Positions 1 to 8,963 of a DNA stretch of 64,000 bases are shown here, piece by piece. This DNA comes from Frankia sp. RB7 (GTDB lineage Bacteria; Pseudomonadota; Alphaproteobacteria; Rhizobiales; Xanthobacteraceae). The position numbers and the translations under genes are program-made. The notes beneath the pieces are model-generated. The model saw only the letters and a program-made list of their open reading frames with translations. It was not told where the DNA came from and did not search any database. How positions within the stretch are numbered: position 1 is the first letter of the stretch; every line of letters starts with the position of its first letter. The stretch lies in NCBI GenBank assembly GCA_030403585.1, contig JAUEPE010000033.1, positions 1-64,000 on the forward strand. The letters are read 5' to 3'.

Positions 1-50
1 ATCCCGAACTCGATCGCAACCATGCGCGCCCACTTGATCCGCGCACTCAT
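1..50 (-). CDS. Possible start of a gene running off the left edge
   Basis: On the minus strand an ATG at position 50 follows AAGG at a five-base spacing and opens a frame that begins MSARIKWARMVAIEFG before the window ends. It would lie about 100 bases downstream of the binding-protein gene on the same strand. A competing reading is the last 40 codons of a plus-strand gene in the frame from position 3 to the TAA at 123-125. Seventeen or forty codons are too few to decide, and no family is recognisable. Confidence 0.25.
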   Translation of the reverse strand, partial: MSARIKWARMVAIEFG

Positions 51-150
51 CAAAACCTTGCCGCGATGTCCGTGCTGTGGCGCCAGCGCAGCATCAAATC
101 GACGTCGATGCCCATGACGCAGTAAGACTAACCCACCCTACGAACTCGAA

Positions 151-1377
151 CTAGCCCGCAGGGCCGGAGTCCTCGATGATCGGGCCGAACAGCTCCCAGC
201 GTTCGCCGTTGAACTTCATTAACTGCATCTGCTTGTTGACGCGGAAGTCGCTCGGGCTCGTGTTGACCTTGATGCCAGGCAGCCCCAGGCTCGGCACGAA
301 GTCTTTCACACTGGCGGCCTGCTTCATGAGATTCTCGCGGCTGAGATCGTCGCCGCATTGGCGTAGGATCTGTGTCATGAGCTCAGCCACCGAGTAGCCA
401 TAGGTGTTGATGGTGTTGAGCTTGTCGCCTTCCGGGAAATATTTGTCCATGAACGCGAAATAGGCCTTGATGCCGGCATCGTCCTTCCACTGCGGGTCGC
501 CCGGATCCTTGCCGTAGGCTGTCGAGATGATGTCCTTGGAGATATCGAGGCCAGCAGGCTTCAGCGTTGCCGACATAGGGCTCGCATTGATGTCGAGGAT
601 GTGGACCGGCTTCCATCCGAGGTCGGCCAGCTTCTTGATGGCTTGTGCTGCGAATTTCGGCGTCGAGGCGTCGAACAGCAGGTCGGTCCCCATCGATTTC
701 AGCTTCACGATCTGCGAATCGACGGTCGGATCGGTCACCTCATAGGGCACTTCGCCGACGATCATGCTGGCTGCTTTTTCTCCGAGGCCGCTTTTGAGCC
801 CGGCTGCATAGTCGCGCCCCATGTCGTCGTTCTGGTAGAGGATGCCAATCTTCGCGTTGGGATGATTGGCCAGGATATACTTTGCATAGATGCGGGCCTC
901 GGACTGGTAGTTCGGATTGAAGGCCATGGTCCAAGGATAGTTCTGCGGGTCGGTGAAGCGTGACGCTCCGGTCGACGCGAGGAGCTGCGGGACCTTCTTG
1001 CCGTTGAGATATTTCTGCACGGCTGCGTTAGCGGCGGTCCCGATCACCTGGAAGGTGAATAGCACCTCGTCGCCCTCGACGAGCTTGCGCACCTGCTCGA
1101 CCGTCTTGGGCGGCGAATAGGCGTCGTCATACTGGATCAGCGTCAGCTTGCGGCCGTTGATGCCGCCCTTGTCGTTGATCATGTTGAAATAGGCGAGCTC
1201 CGACTTGCCGATATTGGCGTAGGCGGAGTAGGGGCCCGAGAACGGCACAGTCTGGCCGAACTTGATCTCGGTGTCGGTCGCGCCGGTGTCGTATTTCTTC
1301 TGGGCGAGGGCTTGGCTGGCGGAGAACGCGAAGGCGAGCGCCGCCGTGGCAGCTATGAAGGCTCTGCGATTGCTCAT
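151..1377 (-). CDS. ABC transporter substrate-binding protein, branched-chain amino acid (LivK) type
   Basis: This is a 408-residue periplasmic binding protein of the Leu/Ile/Val-binding family. A twin-arginine-containing signal peptide (MSNRRAFIAA, ending SQALAQ) is followed by the family opening IKFGQTVPFSGPYSAYANIG and the two-lobe receptor fold. The start is set by a strong AGGAGG ten bases upstream of ATG 1377; a longer in-frame extension to 1446 runs through that site and is unlikely. No permease or ATPase gene of this class lies beside it, so it is either an orphan or belongs to genes beyond the left edge. Members bind amino acids, amides or aromatic compounds; the ligand cannot be read from sequence. 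Confidence 0.88.
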   Translation of the reverse strand: MSNRRAFIAATAALAFAFSASQALAQKKYDTGATDTEIKFGQTVPFSGPYSAYANIGKSELAYFNMINDKGGINGRKLTLIQYDDAYSPPKTVEQVRKLVEGDEVLFTFQVIGTAANAAVQKYLNGKKVPQLLASTGASRFTDPQNYPWTMAFNPNYQSEARIYAKYILANHPNAKIGILYQNDDMGRDYAAGLKSGLGEKAASMIVGEVPYEVTDPTVDSQIVKLKSMGTDLLFDASTPKFAAQAIKKLADLGWKPVHILDINASPMSATLKPAGLDISKDIISTAYGKDPGDPQWKDDAGIKAYFAFMDKYFPEGDKLNTINTYGYSVAELMTQILRQCGDDLSRENLMKQAASVKDFVPSLGLPGIKVNTSPSDFRVNKQMQLMKFNGERWELFGPIIEDSGPAG

Positions 1378-1512
1378 GTTGGGTTGTTCCTCCTGACGGA
1401 ATTTTCCGGTCGACGGTCTTTTCCCGTTGGTTGCAACGGTCGCCATCGCTGCCGAAGAGTGTGGAGGAAGGCGAGGTGCCGCGCAAGGATCGCGGCGCTG
1501 CGCCTTAGCGTC

Positions 1513-1875
1513 TCAGGCCAGGAACAAGACAATCAGTGCGATTGCCGCCGGCAGCGCCTGCACGATCAGGATGCGCGTGCTGACGGTCGCCGCGCCATAG
1601 GCGCCGGCCACGATCACGCAGAGCAGGAAGAACACCTTGATCTGGAACGCGAAGGCGGGATTGCCGTGGACAAGGCCCCAGATCAGGCCGGCGGCGAGGA
1701 AGCCGTTATAGAGGCCCTGATTGGCGGCCAGCACTTTCGTGACCTCGGCTTTCTCAGGCGTGTTGCGGAATGTCTTCAAGCCGAGCGGCTTGTCCCAAAG
1801 GAACATCTCCAGGATCAGGAAATAGGCGTGCAGTGCGGCGACCAGCGCCACCAGGATATTGGCGATGAGAATCAA
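1513..1875 (-). CDS. DUF1304 family membrane protein
   Basis: The product is a 120-residue integral membrane protein with about four hydrophobic segments, beginning ILIANILVALVAALHAYFLI and ending in a hydrophobic tail. The arrangement and length fit DUF1304, whose function is unknown. I place the start at TTG 1875 because GGGGGAG lies six bases upstream and the result has the usual family length. The open frame continues upstream to 2049, but that part is not hydrophobic and overlaps the divergent ogt gene, so I leave it out. A shared promoter region with ogt lies between 1876 and 1966. Confidence 0.75.
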   Translation of the reverse strand: MILIANILVALVAALHAYFLILEMFLWDKPLGLKTFRNTPEKAEVTKVLAANQGLYNGFLAAGLIWGLVHGNPAFAFQIKVFFLLCVIVAGAYGAATVSTRILIVQALPAAIALIVLFLA

Positions 1876-1966
1876 GTTGAGCTCCCCCAAAAGCGTCAGC
1901 TTTCGGGTGGACGCTAGCATGGCCGGCATGGAAAGTGCGAAGTGTGTTTCGATGCAAGGTGTCGCA

Positions 1967-2497
1967 ATGGCCGCTCGATCAACCAGGACTCCAGAACGCT
2001 TCGGCCTCGATCGGCTGGCGACGCCGATCGGGATCGCGTTGCTCGTCACCGGTGACGACGGCGCGTTGCGCGCGCTCGACTGGGACGACTACGAGCATCG
2101 CATGCGCGAGCTCCTGCGCCTGCATCATGGCGCAGTGGATCTGGTTGATCAGTCTGCGCCATCGGCGATGAAGACCGCGCTGTCGGCTTATTTCGATGGC
2201 GATCTCGGTCAACTCTCACGCATCGAATGGCGCATCGCCGGCACGCCATTCCAGCAAAAGGTCTGGACCGCGCTGGCAAAAATCCCAGCGGGCACGACGA
2301 TGAGCTACGGCGCGCTCGCCGCAAAGATCGAGATGCCCAAGGCCATTCGCGCCGTCGGCCACGCCAACGGCTCCAACCCGATCAGCGTGGTGCTGCCGTG
2401 CCATCGGCTGATCGGTGCCGATGGTTCGCTGGTGAAGTACGGTGGCGGCCTCGAGCGGAAGAGGTGGCTGCTGCGGCATGAGGGCGTGGAGGTCTGA
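1967..2497 (+). CDS. ogt: Methylated-DNA--protein-cysteine methyltransferase
   Basis: This 176-residue suicide repair protein transfers alkyl groups from O6-alkylguanine or O4-alkylthymine in DNA to its own cysteine. The acceptor motif PCHRLIG is intact, with the active cysteine at residue 145, and is preceded by the helix-turn-helix region (YGALAAKIEMPKAIRAVGHA) that binds DNA. There is no AraC-type adaptive-response domain, so it is an Ogt-type stand-alone enzyme rather than Ada. The start at ATG 1967 follows AAGG and gives the normal N-terminus (FGLDRLATPIGIALL close to the start). In-frame ATGs further upstream would add residues overlapping the divergent DUF1304 gene. Confidence 0.92.
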   Translation: MAARSTRTPERFGLDRLATPIGIALLVTGDDGALRALDWDDYEHRMRELLRLHHGAVDLVDQSAPSAMKTALSAYFDGDLGQLSRIEWRIAGTPFQQKVWTALAKIPAGTTMSYGALAAKIEMPKAIRAVGHANGSNPISVVLPCHRLIGADGSLVKYGGGLERKRWLLRHEGVEV

Positions 2498-2536
2498 AGG
2501 GATAGTGCGTCAATCTCCGAGAGAGGCGCGAACGCC

Positions 2537-5326
2537 TCACGCCGCCGGCTGAACCGCCTTGTCGCCGGCCATCACGTGGGTCAGCGCGCTCTTGATCGCG
2601 GATTGTCGCGTCGGCGCGTTGATCTGCGCGCCCAAGAGGTCGGTGACGTAGAACACGTCGCGGGCGCGTTCGCCGAAGGTCGCGACGTGCGCCGAGGCGA
2701 TGTTGAGGTTGAGCTTCGAGATTGCGGTGGTCAGCTCGTAGAGCAGGCCGGGGCGGTCGAGGCCGGAGACTTCGATTACGGTATAGCGGTCGGACCACTG
2801 ATTGTTGATGGTCACTTCCGGCTCGATCACGAAAGGTCGCGCCTTGCTGCGTACGGTGCGCCGCGCCACCACTTCGGGCAGGCGCAGCTTGCCTTCCAGC
2901 ACGTCCTCGATCATCTCGCCGATGCGCGTGGCGCGCCGGCCCTCGTCCTCATCGCGGTCGTATTCCCGGGAGATCGAGATCGTGTCCAGCGCGCGGCCGT
3001 CGGTCGTGGTGTAGATCTGGGCGTCGACGATGTTGGCGCCGGCCGAGGCGCAGGCGCCCGCGATGATCGACAGCAGCCAGGGATGGTCGGCGGCGAAGAT
3101 GGTCAGCTCGGTGACGCCGCGCACCTCGTCGAAGCCGACATTGATCGCGAGCTTGTGGCCGGCCTGTTCGCTCGACCGCACGAAGCGGGCGTGGCGAATT
3201 TTGCGCGGCAGCTCGACCTTGAGCCAATAGGCCGGATAGTGCCGGCCGATATAGGCATCGAGTTCGTCCGCCGGCCATTCGGCGAAGGCGTAGCGGAATT
3301 CGGCGTAGGCGGCCGTGAGGCGCTTGCCGCGGTCGACCTCCGAGAAGCCGCCGGTCAGCACCGGTTCGGTCTCGTAATAAAGCGAGCGCAGCAGCTGCGC
3401 CTTCCAACCGTTCCACACGCCCGGACCGACGCCGCGGATGTCGGCGGTGGTCAGGATCGTGAGCAGCTTCATCTGCTCGACCGACTGCACCACGGCGGCG
3501 AAATTCTCGATGGTCTTGCGGTCGGAAAGATCGCGCGACTGCGCGACCGTGGACATCGTGAGATGCTCCTCGATCAGCCAGGCCACGAGCTCGGTGTCGG
3601 CGGCGCTGAAGCCGAGCCGCGGGCAGAGCCGGCGCGCGACCTTGGCGCCCGCGATCGAATGATCCTCGGGCCGGCCCTTGGCGATGTCGTGCAGCAGCGT
3701 CGTGATGTAGATCACCGAACGATGCTCGGGGCGAATCTTGCGCATCAGGTCGCTGGCGAGCGTAAATTCCTCGGCGCCGCCGCGCTCGATGTCCTGGAGG
3801 AATCCGACGCAGCGGATCAGGTGCTCGTCGACGGTGTAGTGATGATACATGTTGAACTGCATCATCGAGACGATCTTGCCGAAGGCGCGGATGAAATGGC
3901 CGAGCACGCCGGTCTCGTTCATCCGCCGCAGCACGATCTCGGCGTTGTCGGAGGTCAGGATCTCCATGAACAACCGATTCGCCTCGGGATTCTCGCGCAT
4001 CTGCGCGTTGATCAGGCCGAGCGAGCGTGTCACGTCGCGCATCGCGTCCGGGTGGAAGGCGAGGTTGTTCTTCTGCGCCAGGCGGAAGATGCGGATCAGA
4101 TTGACCGGATCGTGCTTGAAGATGTCGGGCGCGGCGACGTTGATGCGGTTGTTGTCGACGATGAAGTCATCGCTGTCGGGCACGCGCCGCTTCACGGGCG
4201 TGGGGCGCAGCCGCGCCATCATCCGGCTCAGCACCGGCGCGGGCTTGGCCTGCTGGTCCTCGAGCTTGGCACAGAGGATGGCAGTGAGATTGCCGACTTC
4301 CTTGGCGACCAGGAAGTAGTGCTTCATGAAGCGCTCGACGTCCTGCATGCCGGGATGCGAGGTGTAGCCGAGCCGGACCGCGATCTCGCGCTGGAGGTCG
4401 AAGGAGAGGCGCTCTTCGGCGCGGCCGGAGTAGAAATGCAGATTGCAGCGCACCGACCAGAGGAAGTCGGCGCAGCGGCGGAAGGTGCGGTATTCCTGCG
4501 CGTCGAACACGCCGCGTTCGGCCAGTTCGTCGGTGTCGCGTACGCGGTAGACGTATTTGGCGATCCAGAACAGCGTGTGCAGGTCGCGTAGCGCGCCCTT
4601 GCCGTCCTTGACGTTGGGCTCGACCAGATAGCGCGACTGGCCGCCGCGGCGGTGCCGTTCCTCGCGCTCGGCGAGTTTTGCGGTGACGAATTCGGATGCG
4701 GTGCCCTGCACCACTTCCTTGTCAAAGCGCTCGACCAACTCGTCGTAGAGGGGCTTGTCGCCGGTGAGGAAGCGCGTCTCCAGGATCGCGGTGCGGATGG
4801 TCATGTCGCCGCGCGCCTGCCGGATCGATTCATCGACCGAGCGCGTGGCGTGGCCGACCTTCAGCCCCATGTCCCAGAGGCAATAGAGGATGGCTTCGGC
4901 GACCTGCTCGCCCCAGGCGGTCTGCTTGTAGGGCAGGATGAACAGGAGATCGATGTCGGATTCGGGGGCCATCAGGCCGCGGCCATAACCGCCGGTCGCG
5001 ACCACCGCCATGCGCTCCGCGCCGCTCGGGATCGGCGAGCGGTAGAGATGACGGGTCGCAGCTGAATAGAGGATGCGGATGATCTCATCCTGCACGTGGC
5101 ACAGCCGCTCGGCGCAGCGGCGCCCATGGCGGTCTTTCAGCAGGATCGCCTGCGCCGCGTCGCGCGACGCGAGCAGTTCGGCCTTGAGCAATTGTGCGGT
5201 GGCGGTGCGGAACGCGTCCTCGCGCCCCTGATGCTTTTCGGCAAGCGCATCGACCGCGGCGGTGATCCGCGCAGTGTCGAAGCGATCATCCGCCTGTGGC
5301 TTGTGCTCGGTCGCAACGCTGTCCAT
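2537..5326 (-). CDS. glnD: Bifunctional uridylyltransferase/uridylyl-removing enzyme
   Basis: GlnD senses glutamine and adds or removes UMP on PII proteins (GlnB/GlnK), setting the nitrogen status signal. At 929 residues it has full family length. The nucleotidyltransferase motif GGYGRG (about 112-117) with DID (124-126) supplies the uridylyltransferase site. An HD phosphohydrolase motif (H546-D547, in LLHDIAKG) supplies uridylyl removal. Two ACT domains (from about 740 and 845) bind glutamine. The gene stands alone, convergent with ogt and divergent from the ssu genes. A perfect 8-bp inverted repeat lies just upstream of the start codon. In this window it relates functionally to the amide-use operon near 51-63 kb. 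Confidence 0.97.
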   Translation of the reverse strand: MDSVATEHKPQADDRFDTARITAAVDALAEKHQGREDAFRTATAQLLKAELLASRDAAQAILLKDRHGRRCAERLCHVQDEIIRILYSAATRHLYRSPIPSGAERMAVVATGGYGRGLMAPESDIDLLFILPYKQTAWGEQVAEAILYCLWDMGLKVGHATRSVDESIRQARGDMTIRTAILETRFLTGDKPLYDELVERFDKEVVQGTASEFVTAKLAEREERHRRGGQSRYLVEPNVKDGKGALRDLHTLFWIAKYVYRVRDTDELAERGVFDAQEYRTFRRCADFLWSVRCNLHFYSGRAEERLSFDLQREIAVRLGYTSHPGMQDVERFMKHYFLVAKEVGNLTAILCAKLEDQQAKPAPVLSRMMARLRPTPVKRRVPDSDDFIVDNNRINVAAPDIFKHDPVNLIRIFRLAQKNNLAFHPDAMRDVTRSLGLINAQMRENPEANRLFMEILTSDNAEIVLRRMNETGVLGHFIRAFGKIVSMMQFNMYHHYTVDEHLIRCVGFLQDIERGGAEEFTLASDLMRKIRPEHRSVIYITTLLHDIAKGRPEDHSIAGAKVARRLCPRLGFSAADTELVAWLIEEHLTMSTVAQSRDLSDRKTIENFAAVVQSVEQMKLLTILTTADIRGVGPGVWNGWKAQLLRSLYYETEPVLTGGFSEVDRGKRLTAAYAEFRYAFAEWPADELDAYIGRHYPAYWLKVELPRKIRHARFVRSSEQAGHKLAINVGFDEVRGVTELTIFAADHPWLLSIIAGACASAGANIVDAQIYTTTDGRALDTISISREYDRDEDEGRRATRIGEMIEDVLEGKLRLPEVVARRTVRSKARPFVIEPEVTINNQWSDRYTVIEVSGLDRPGLLYELTTAISKLNLNIASAHVATFGERARDVFYVTDLLGAQINAPTRQSAIKSALTHVMAGDKAVQPAA

Positions 5327-5344
5327 GTCTCACCGGATATAAGA

Positions 5345-5363
5345 GGTGACAGGCGCTGTCACC
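5345..5363. promoter_or_regulatory. Perfect inverted repeat in the glnD-ssuA divergent region
   Basis: The sequence GGTGACAG-GCG-CTGTCACC is an 8-bp perfect inverted repeat with a 3-base spacer. It starts about 20 bases upstream of the glnD start codon, within the 188-base region shared with the sulfonate transporter operon. Position and symmetry suggest a dimeric repressor or activator site; I do not recognise which regulator. It has no following T-run and so is not an evident terminator. Confidence 0.5.
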
Positions 5364-5514
5364 CGCCATTCTCTGGCAATAGTCGTTCCGTGCTGGAAAA
5401 GGCCGGCATCGAGCAAAATTGTTCTCAGACCATGCGCTTTCAAGGGTGGGATTTTCTCATTGACCTCTAGATATAACTCATTGAAAAATAATGAAGTTTT
5501 GGAGGATTCTGGGC

Positions 5515-6486
5515 ATGACTGATATTACACGACGCATTCTCTTGGCGGGAGCCGTTGCGCTCGCCGTGACCCCCGCGGCATGGGCTGCCGATCCGCTCAA
5601 GGAAATCCGCATCGACTGGGCGACATACAATCCAGTGTCGATGGTCCTGAAGCAGAAGGGGCTGCTGGAGAAGGAGTTCGCCAAGGACGGCATCACCATC
5701 ACCTGGGTGCAGTCGGCCGGCTCCAACAAGGCGCTCGAGTTCCTCAATGCCGGCTCGATCGATTTCGGCTCGACCGCGGGTTCGGCAGCTCTGGTCGCGC
5801 GCATCAACGGCAACCCGATCAAGTCGATCTATGTCTATTCGCGCCCCGAATGGACCGCGCTGGTCACGGGCAAGGATTCCAAGATCGCAAGCGTTGCCGA
5901 CCTCAAGGGCAAGCGCGTCGCGGTGACGCGCGGCACCGATCCGCACATCTTCCTGGTGCGCGCGCTGCTCGGCGCTGGCCTGACGGAGAAAGATATCACT
6001 CCGGTGCTGCTCCAGCATGCCGACGGCAAGACCGCGCTGATCCGCGGCGACGTCGATGCCTGGGCCGGTCTCGATCCGATGATGGCGCAGGCCGAGGTCG
6101 AGGAGGGCGCAAAGCTGTTCTACCGCAAGGCGGACGCCAACACCTGGGGCATCCTCAATGTGCGCGAGCAGTTCCTGAAGGACTATCCGGATGCCGCCCG
6201 CCGCGTGCTCGCGGTGTACGAAGAGGCGCGGAAATACTCGCTGGCAAATTACGACGAGCTGAAGAAGACGTTCATCGCGGTCACAAAGCTTCCCGACGCC
6301 GTCGTCGACAAGCAGCTCAAGGAGCGCACCGAGCTCACCCACAGCCGCATCGGCGCACCCCAGCGTGAGTCGATCCTCGCCGCAGGCCTTGCGCTGCAAC
6401 AGGCCGGCGTTGTCGACGCCAAGGTCGATGTGAAGGCGACGTTGGATGCGTTGATTGACGACCAGGTCCCGCTGCCGACGAATTAG
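5515..6486 (+). CDS. ssuA: Aliphatic sulfonate-type ABC transporter substrate-binding protein
   Basis: The 323-residue protein has a signal peptide (RRILLAGAVALAVTPAAWAA) and a mature part opening with IRIDWATYNPVSMVLKQKG, the signature of the SsuA/TauA binding-protein group. Internal features such as SIDFGSTAGSAAL and the LKGKRVAVTRGTD segment are typical of the two-lobe fold. GGAGG nine bases before ATG 5515 fixes the start; an in-frame ATG at 5491 lies upstream of that site. With the permease and ATPase that follow it forms a complete importer, most likely for alkanesulfonates as a sulfur source. No monooxygenase (SsuD) gene is adjacent, so the substrate assignment is by family only. Confidence 0.87.
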   Translation: MTDITRRILLAGAVALAVTPAAWAADPLKEIRIDWATYNPVSMVLKQKGLLEKEFAKDGITITWVQSAGSNKALEFLNAGSIDFGSTAGSAALVARINGNPIKSIYVYSRPEWTALVTGKDSKIASVADLKGKRVAVTRGTDPHIFLVRALLGAGLTEKDITPVLLQHADGKTALIRGDVDAWAGLDPMMAQAEVEEGAKLFYRKADANTWGILNVREQFLKDYPDAARRVLAVYEEARKYSLANYDELKKTFIAVTKLPDAVVDKQLKERTELTHSRIGAPQRESILAAGLALQQAGVVDAKVDVKATLDALIDDQVPLPTN

Positions 6487-6513
6487 TGCGGCGAGCACGC
6501 GCAACAAACTCCG

Positions 6514-6562
6514 CCGTCGTCCCGGATCGGCGCTCGCTTTGCTCGCTTGTCCGGGACGACGG
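6514..6562. repeat. Dispersed palindromic repeat, CCGTCGTCCCGG family
   Basis: A 49-base element has perfect 12-bp inverted ends (CCGTCGTCCCGG and CCGGGACGACGG) around a GC-rich centre containing GCGCTCGC. Related copies occur here at about 8836-8957 and 50652-50782. It lies between ssuA and ssuC, where the hairpin could cap the ssuA message and favour excess binding protein; that role is inference. Confidence 0.8.
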
Positions 6563-6617
6563 CTGAGGGCGTGGCAACACTGTTGCATTCCGGCGTGAGA
6601 CGCGCTTCCTACCGGCC

Positions 6618-7463
6618 ATGATCTCCGACGCGCCAGTTTTGCAGCAATCTTCGGAACCGGCCGAGAGCGCGGCCGCACCCTCGCGGGTGTCGCGCTATGC
6701 GCGGCCGATGCTGTCATTGCTGCTGCCGCTGATCCTCGCGCTCGGCTGGGAGTTCATGGTCTGGTCCGGCTGGTCCAACGGCCGGCTGGTGCCGCCGCCC
6801 TCGCGGGTGTTCGCCACCATCGCCGATCTCGCCCGCTCCGGCGAACTCATCCGCCACATCGCCGCGACGCTGTGGCGTGTCGGTCTCGGCTTCGCGTTCG
6901 GCGTCATCGCGGGCACGCTGCTCGGCGCAGTCTCCGGCTATTGGTCGCTGGCGCGGCGGCTGCTCGATCCGACCGTGCAGGCACTGCGCGCCATCCCGTC
7001 GCTGGCGTGGGTGCCGCTGTTCATCCTCTGGCTCGGCATTTTCGAGACCTCCAAGATCGCACTGATCGCGGTCGGCGTGTTCTTCCCGGTCTATCTCGGC
7101 GTGATGGGCGCGATCCTGTCGGTTGACCGCAAGATCGTCGAGGTCGGCCGCACCTTCCGCCTCTCCGGGTTTGCGATGATCCGTCGCATCCTGCTGCCCG
7201 CGGTGCTGCCGGCCTACGTCGTGTCTTTGCGTGTTGGCCTCGGTCTCGGCTGGATGTTCGTGGTGGCGGCCGAGCTGATCGGCGCCTCCGAAGGCCTCGG
7301 CTACCTCCTGCTCGACGGCCAGCAGCTCGGCAAGCCCGCGCAGATCCTCGCCGCCATCGTGATCTTCGCCATTCTCGGCAAGTTGACCGACTGGCTGATC
7401 GAGACTGCAGCCGCGCCATTCCTGCGCTGGCAGGACGCCTTCGGGCGTGTGAGGGGAGCGTAA
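6618..7463 (+). CDS. ssuC: Sulfonate-type ABC transporter permease
   Basis: This 281-residue inner-membrane protein has about six transmembrane segments and the binding-protein-dependent transport permease fold. The cytoplasmic ATPase-docking loop is visible around VEVGRTFRLSGFAMIRRILLPAVLPA, and RAIPSLAWVPLFILWLGIFE is characteristic of the SsuC/TauC/NrtB subgroup. It sits 131 bases after ssuA, separated by a palindromic repeat, and only four bases before the ATPase gene, so the latter two are cotranslated. The start at ATG 6618 gives a short hydrophilic N-terminus before the first membrane helix, as usual for the family. Confidence 0.88.
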   Translation: MISDAPVLQQSSEPAESAAAPSRVSRYARPMLSLLLPLILALGWEFMVWSGWSNGRLVPPPSRVFATIADLARSGELIRHIAATLWRVGLGFAFGVIAGTLLGAVSGYWSLARRLLDPTVQALRAIPSLAWVPLFILWLGIFETSKIALIAVGVFFPVYLGVMGAILSVDRKIVEVGRTFRLSGFAMIRRILLPAVLPAYVVSLRVGLGLGWMFVVAAELIGASEGLGYLLLDGQQLGKPAQILAAIVIFAILGKLTDWLIETAAAPFLRWQDAFGRVRGA

Positions 7464-7467
7464 CGCG

Positions 7468-8253
7468 ATGCTGGCGCTCGACCGGGTCAGCAAGACCTAT
7501 CCCAACGGCGTGCAGGCGCTGGCACGCTTCTCCGCCGAGATCAGGCAGGGCGAAATCCTCGCCATCATCGGCGGCTCCGGCTGCGGCAAATCAACCTTGC
7601 TCCGCGCCATCGCCGGCCTCGACCGCGCCAGCTCCGGCAGGGTGACGCTCGACAGCGAAGCGATCGCCTCGCCGCATGCCAAGATCGGCATCATCTTCCA
7701 GGAGCCGCGGTTGCTGCCCTGGCTCAGCGTCGCCGACAACATCGGCTTTGGTCTTGCCGATCTGCCTGCGGCTGAGCGACGCGAGAAGGTGGCGCGTGCG
7801 CTCGCCCGCGTCGGGCTCGCCGACAAGGCACAGGCCTGGCCGCGCGAGCTCTCCGGCGGGCAGGCGCAGCGCGTTGCGATTGCCCGCGCGCTGGTGCCGC
7901 AGCCCGAGGTTCTCCTGCTCGATGAGCCGTTCTCCGCGCTCGATGCCTTCACCCGCCGCGACCTGCAGGATCATCTGCTCGACCTCTGGGCCGATACGCG
8001 CCCGACCCTGATCCTCGTCACACATGATGTCGACGAGGCCGTGGTGCTGGCCGATCGCGTGCTGGTGATGCGGCCGCGGCCGGGCCGGCTGTTCGACCAG
8101 ATCGAGATCAATCTGGGCCGGCCGCGCGACCGTAATTCGCCGCTGTTCGAGAATTTCAAGCGAAGTGTGCTGACGTCACTCGACCGTTCGCTCGACCGCA
8201 ACGTGCCCGACCGTGACGCAACCCAGGGTCCCGGTCAGGCCATGTGGTGGTGA
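7468..8253 (+). CDS. ssuB: Sulfonate-type ABC transporter ATP-binding protein
   Basis: The 261-residue ATPase powers the SsuAC importer. Walker A is GGSGCGKST (about residues 35-43), the Q-loop is FQEPRLLPW, the signature motif is LSGGQAQR, Walker B is LLLDEPFSALD and the switch histidine is in VTHDVDEA. The LLPW sequence after the Q-loop is typical of the nitrate/sulfonate/taurine subfamily. It starts four bases after the permease stop. The C-terminal 25 or so residues are rich in Asp/Arg and run past the conserved core. The OsmC-family gene follows after about 70 bases and may be read through. Confidence 0.9.
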   Translation: MLALDRVSKTYPNGVQALARFSAEIRQGEILAIIGGSGCGKSTLLRAIAGLDRASSGRVTLDSEAIASPHAKIGIIFQEPRLLPWLSVADNIGFGLADLPAAERREKVARALARVGLADKAQAWPRELSGGQAQRVAIARALVPQPEVLLLDEPFSALDAFTRRDLQDHLLDLWADTRPTLILVTHDVDEAVVLADRVLVMRPRPGRLFDQIEINLGRPRDRNSPLFENFKRSVLTSLDRSLDRNVPDRDATQGPGQAMWW

Positions 8254-8323
8254 CATTTTCTCTCTGAACCGGTACATCGCAAGCCGGTACTTCGTAGAGA
8301 CGATTTTTCCGGGAGAGAACAAG

Positions 8324-8833
8324 ATGGACGCCGCAGAACTGCGCCAGATGCAGGCCCCGATCAAGGACCGCTACAAGACCGATCCCAAGAGCGCGATGAT
8401 CACGCTGAAGGCCAAGGGCTCGACCGACAGCGAAGGCATCGCCTGCAAGGTCGAGACCGGCCGCACCATCTCGATGGCTGGCCTGCATCCGGCCACCGGC
8501 GGCTCCGGCCTCGAGCTCTGCTCCGGCGACATGTTGCTGGAAGCGCTGGTGGCCTGCGCCGGCGTCACCCTGAAGTCGGTCGCGACCGCGATCGAGGTGC
8601 CGCTCAAGACCGGTAACGTCTACGCCGAGGGCGATCTCGATTTTCGCGGCACGCTCGGCGTCGACAAGGAGACCCCGGTCGGCTTCGCCGAGATCCGCCT
8701 GCGCTTCGAGGTCGATACCGACGCCCCCCAGGACAAGCTCGATCTCCTGCTCAAACTCACCGAGCGCTATTGCGTGGTCTATCAGACCATCAAGAACGGC
8801 CCGAAGGTTTCGGTGTCGATGCAGCGCGTTTAG
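8324..8833 (+). CDS. OsmC family protein
   Basis: This 169-residue protein matches the OsmC/Ohr superfamily of thiol peroxidases by its GSGLELCSGDMLLEALVACA segment, with cysteines at 66 and 78. True Ohr/OsmC peroxidases carry their two reactive cysteines roughly 60 residues apart, so a classical hydroperoxide reductase activity is not assured. ATG 8324 follows GGGAGAG at a seven-base spacing; an in-frame extension to 8213 would overlap ssuB and lacks such a site. It follows the sulfonate transporter on the same strand, which could tie it to sulfur metabolism, though that is inference. Confidence 0.82.
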   Translation: MDAAELRQMQAPIKDRYKTDPKSAMITLKAKGSTDSEGIACKVETGRTISMAGLHPATGGSGLELCSGDMLLEALVACAGVTLKSVATAIEVPLKTGNVYAEGDLDFRGTLGVDKETPVGFAEIRLRFEVDTDAPQDKLDLLLKLTERYCVVYQTIKNGPKVSVSMQRV

Positions 8834-8835
8834 GT

Positions 8836-8957
8836 GTCGTCCCGGCGAAAGCCGGGATCCATACGCCGTGTCCCATCGATTGAAGCATTGCTGCCCGACG
8901 ACTTTCGCTCCCAACGAATAGTCGTGGTCATGGATCCCAGCCTGCGCCGGGACGACG
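8836..8957. repeat. Dispersed inverted repeat, GTCGTCCCGG family
   Basis: Left end GTCGTCCCGGCGAAAGCCGG followed by GATCCAT is mirrored at the right by ATGGATCCCAGCCTGCGCCGGGACGAC, with about 70 bases between. It begins two bases after the OsmC stop codon and fills the gap to the next gene. It is a longer member of the family seen at 6514 and 50652. Confidence 0.75.
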
Positions 8958-8963
8958 GATTGG

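Noticed and set aside
2576..4591. Long plus-strand open frame (671 codons) over glnD
   Set aside because: It is antisense to the conserved glnD coding region, and its product is Arg/Asp/Gly/His-rich without any family motif; in a high-GC genome such mirror frames are common.
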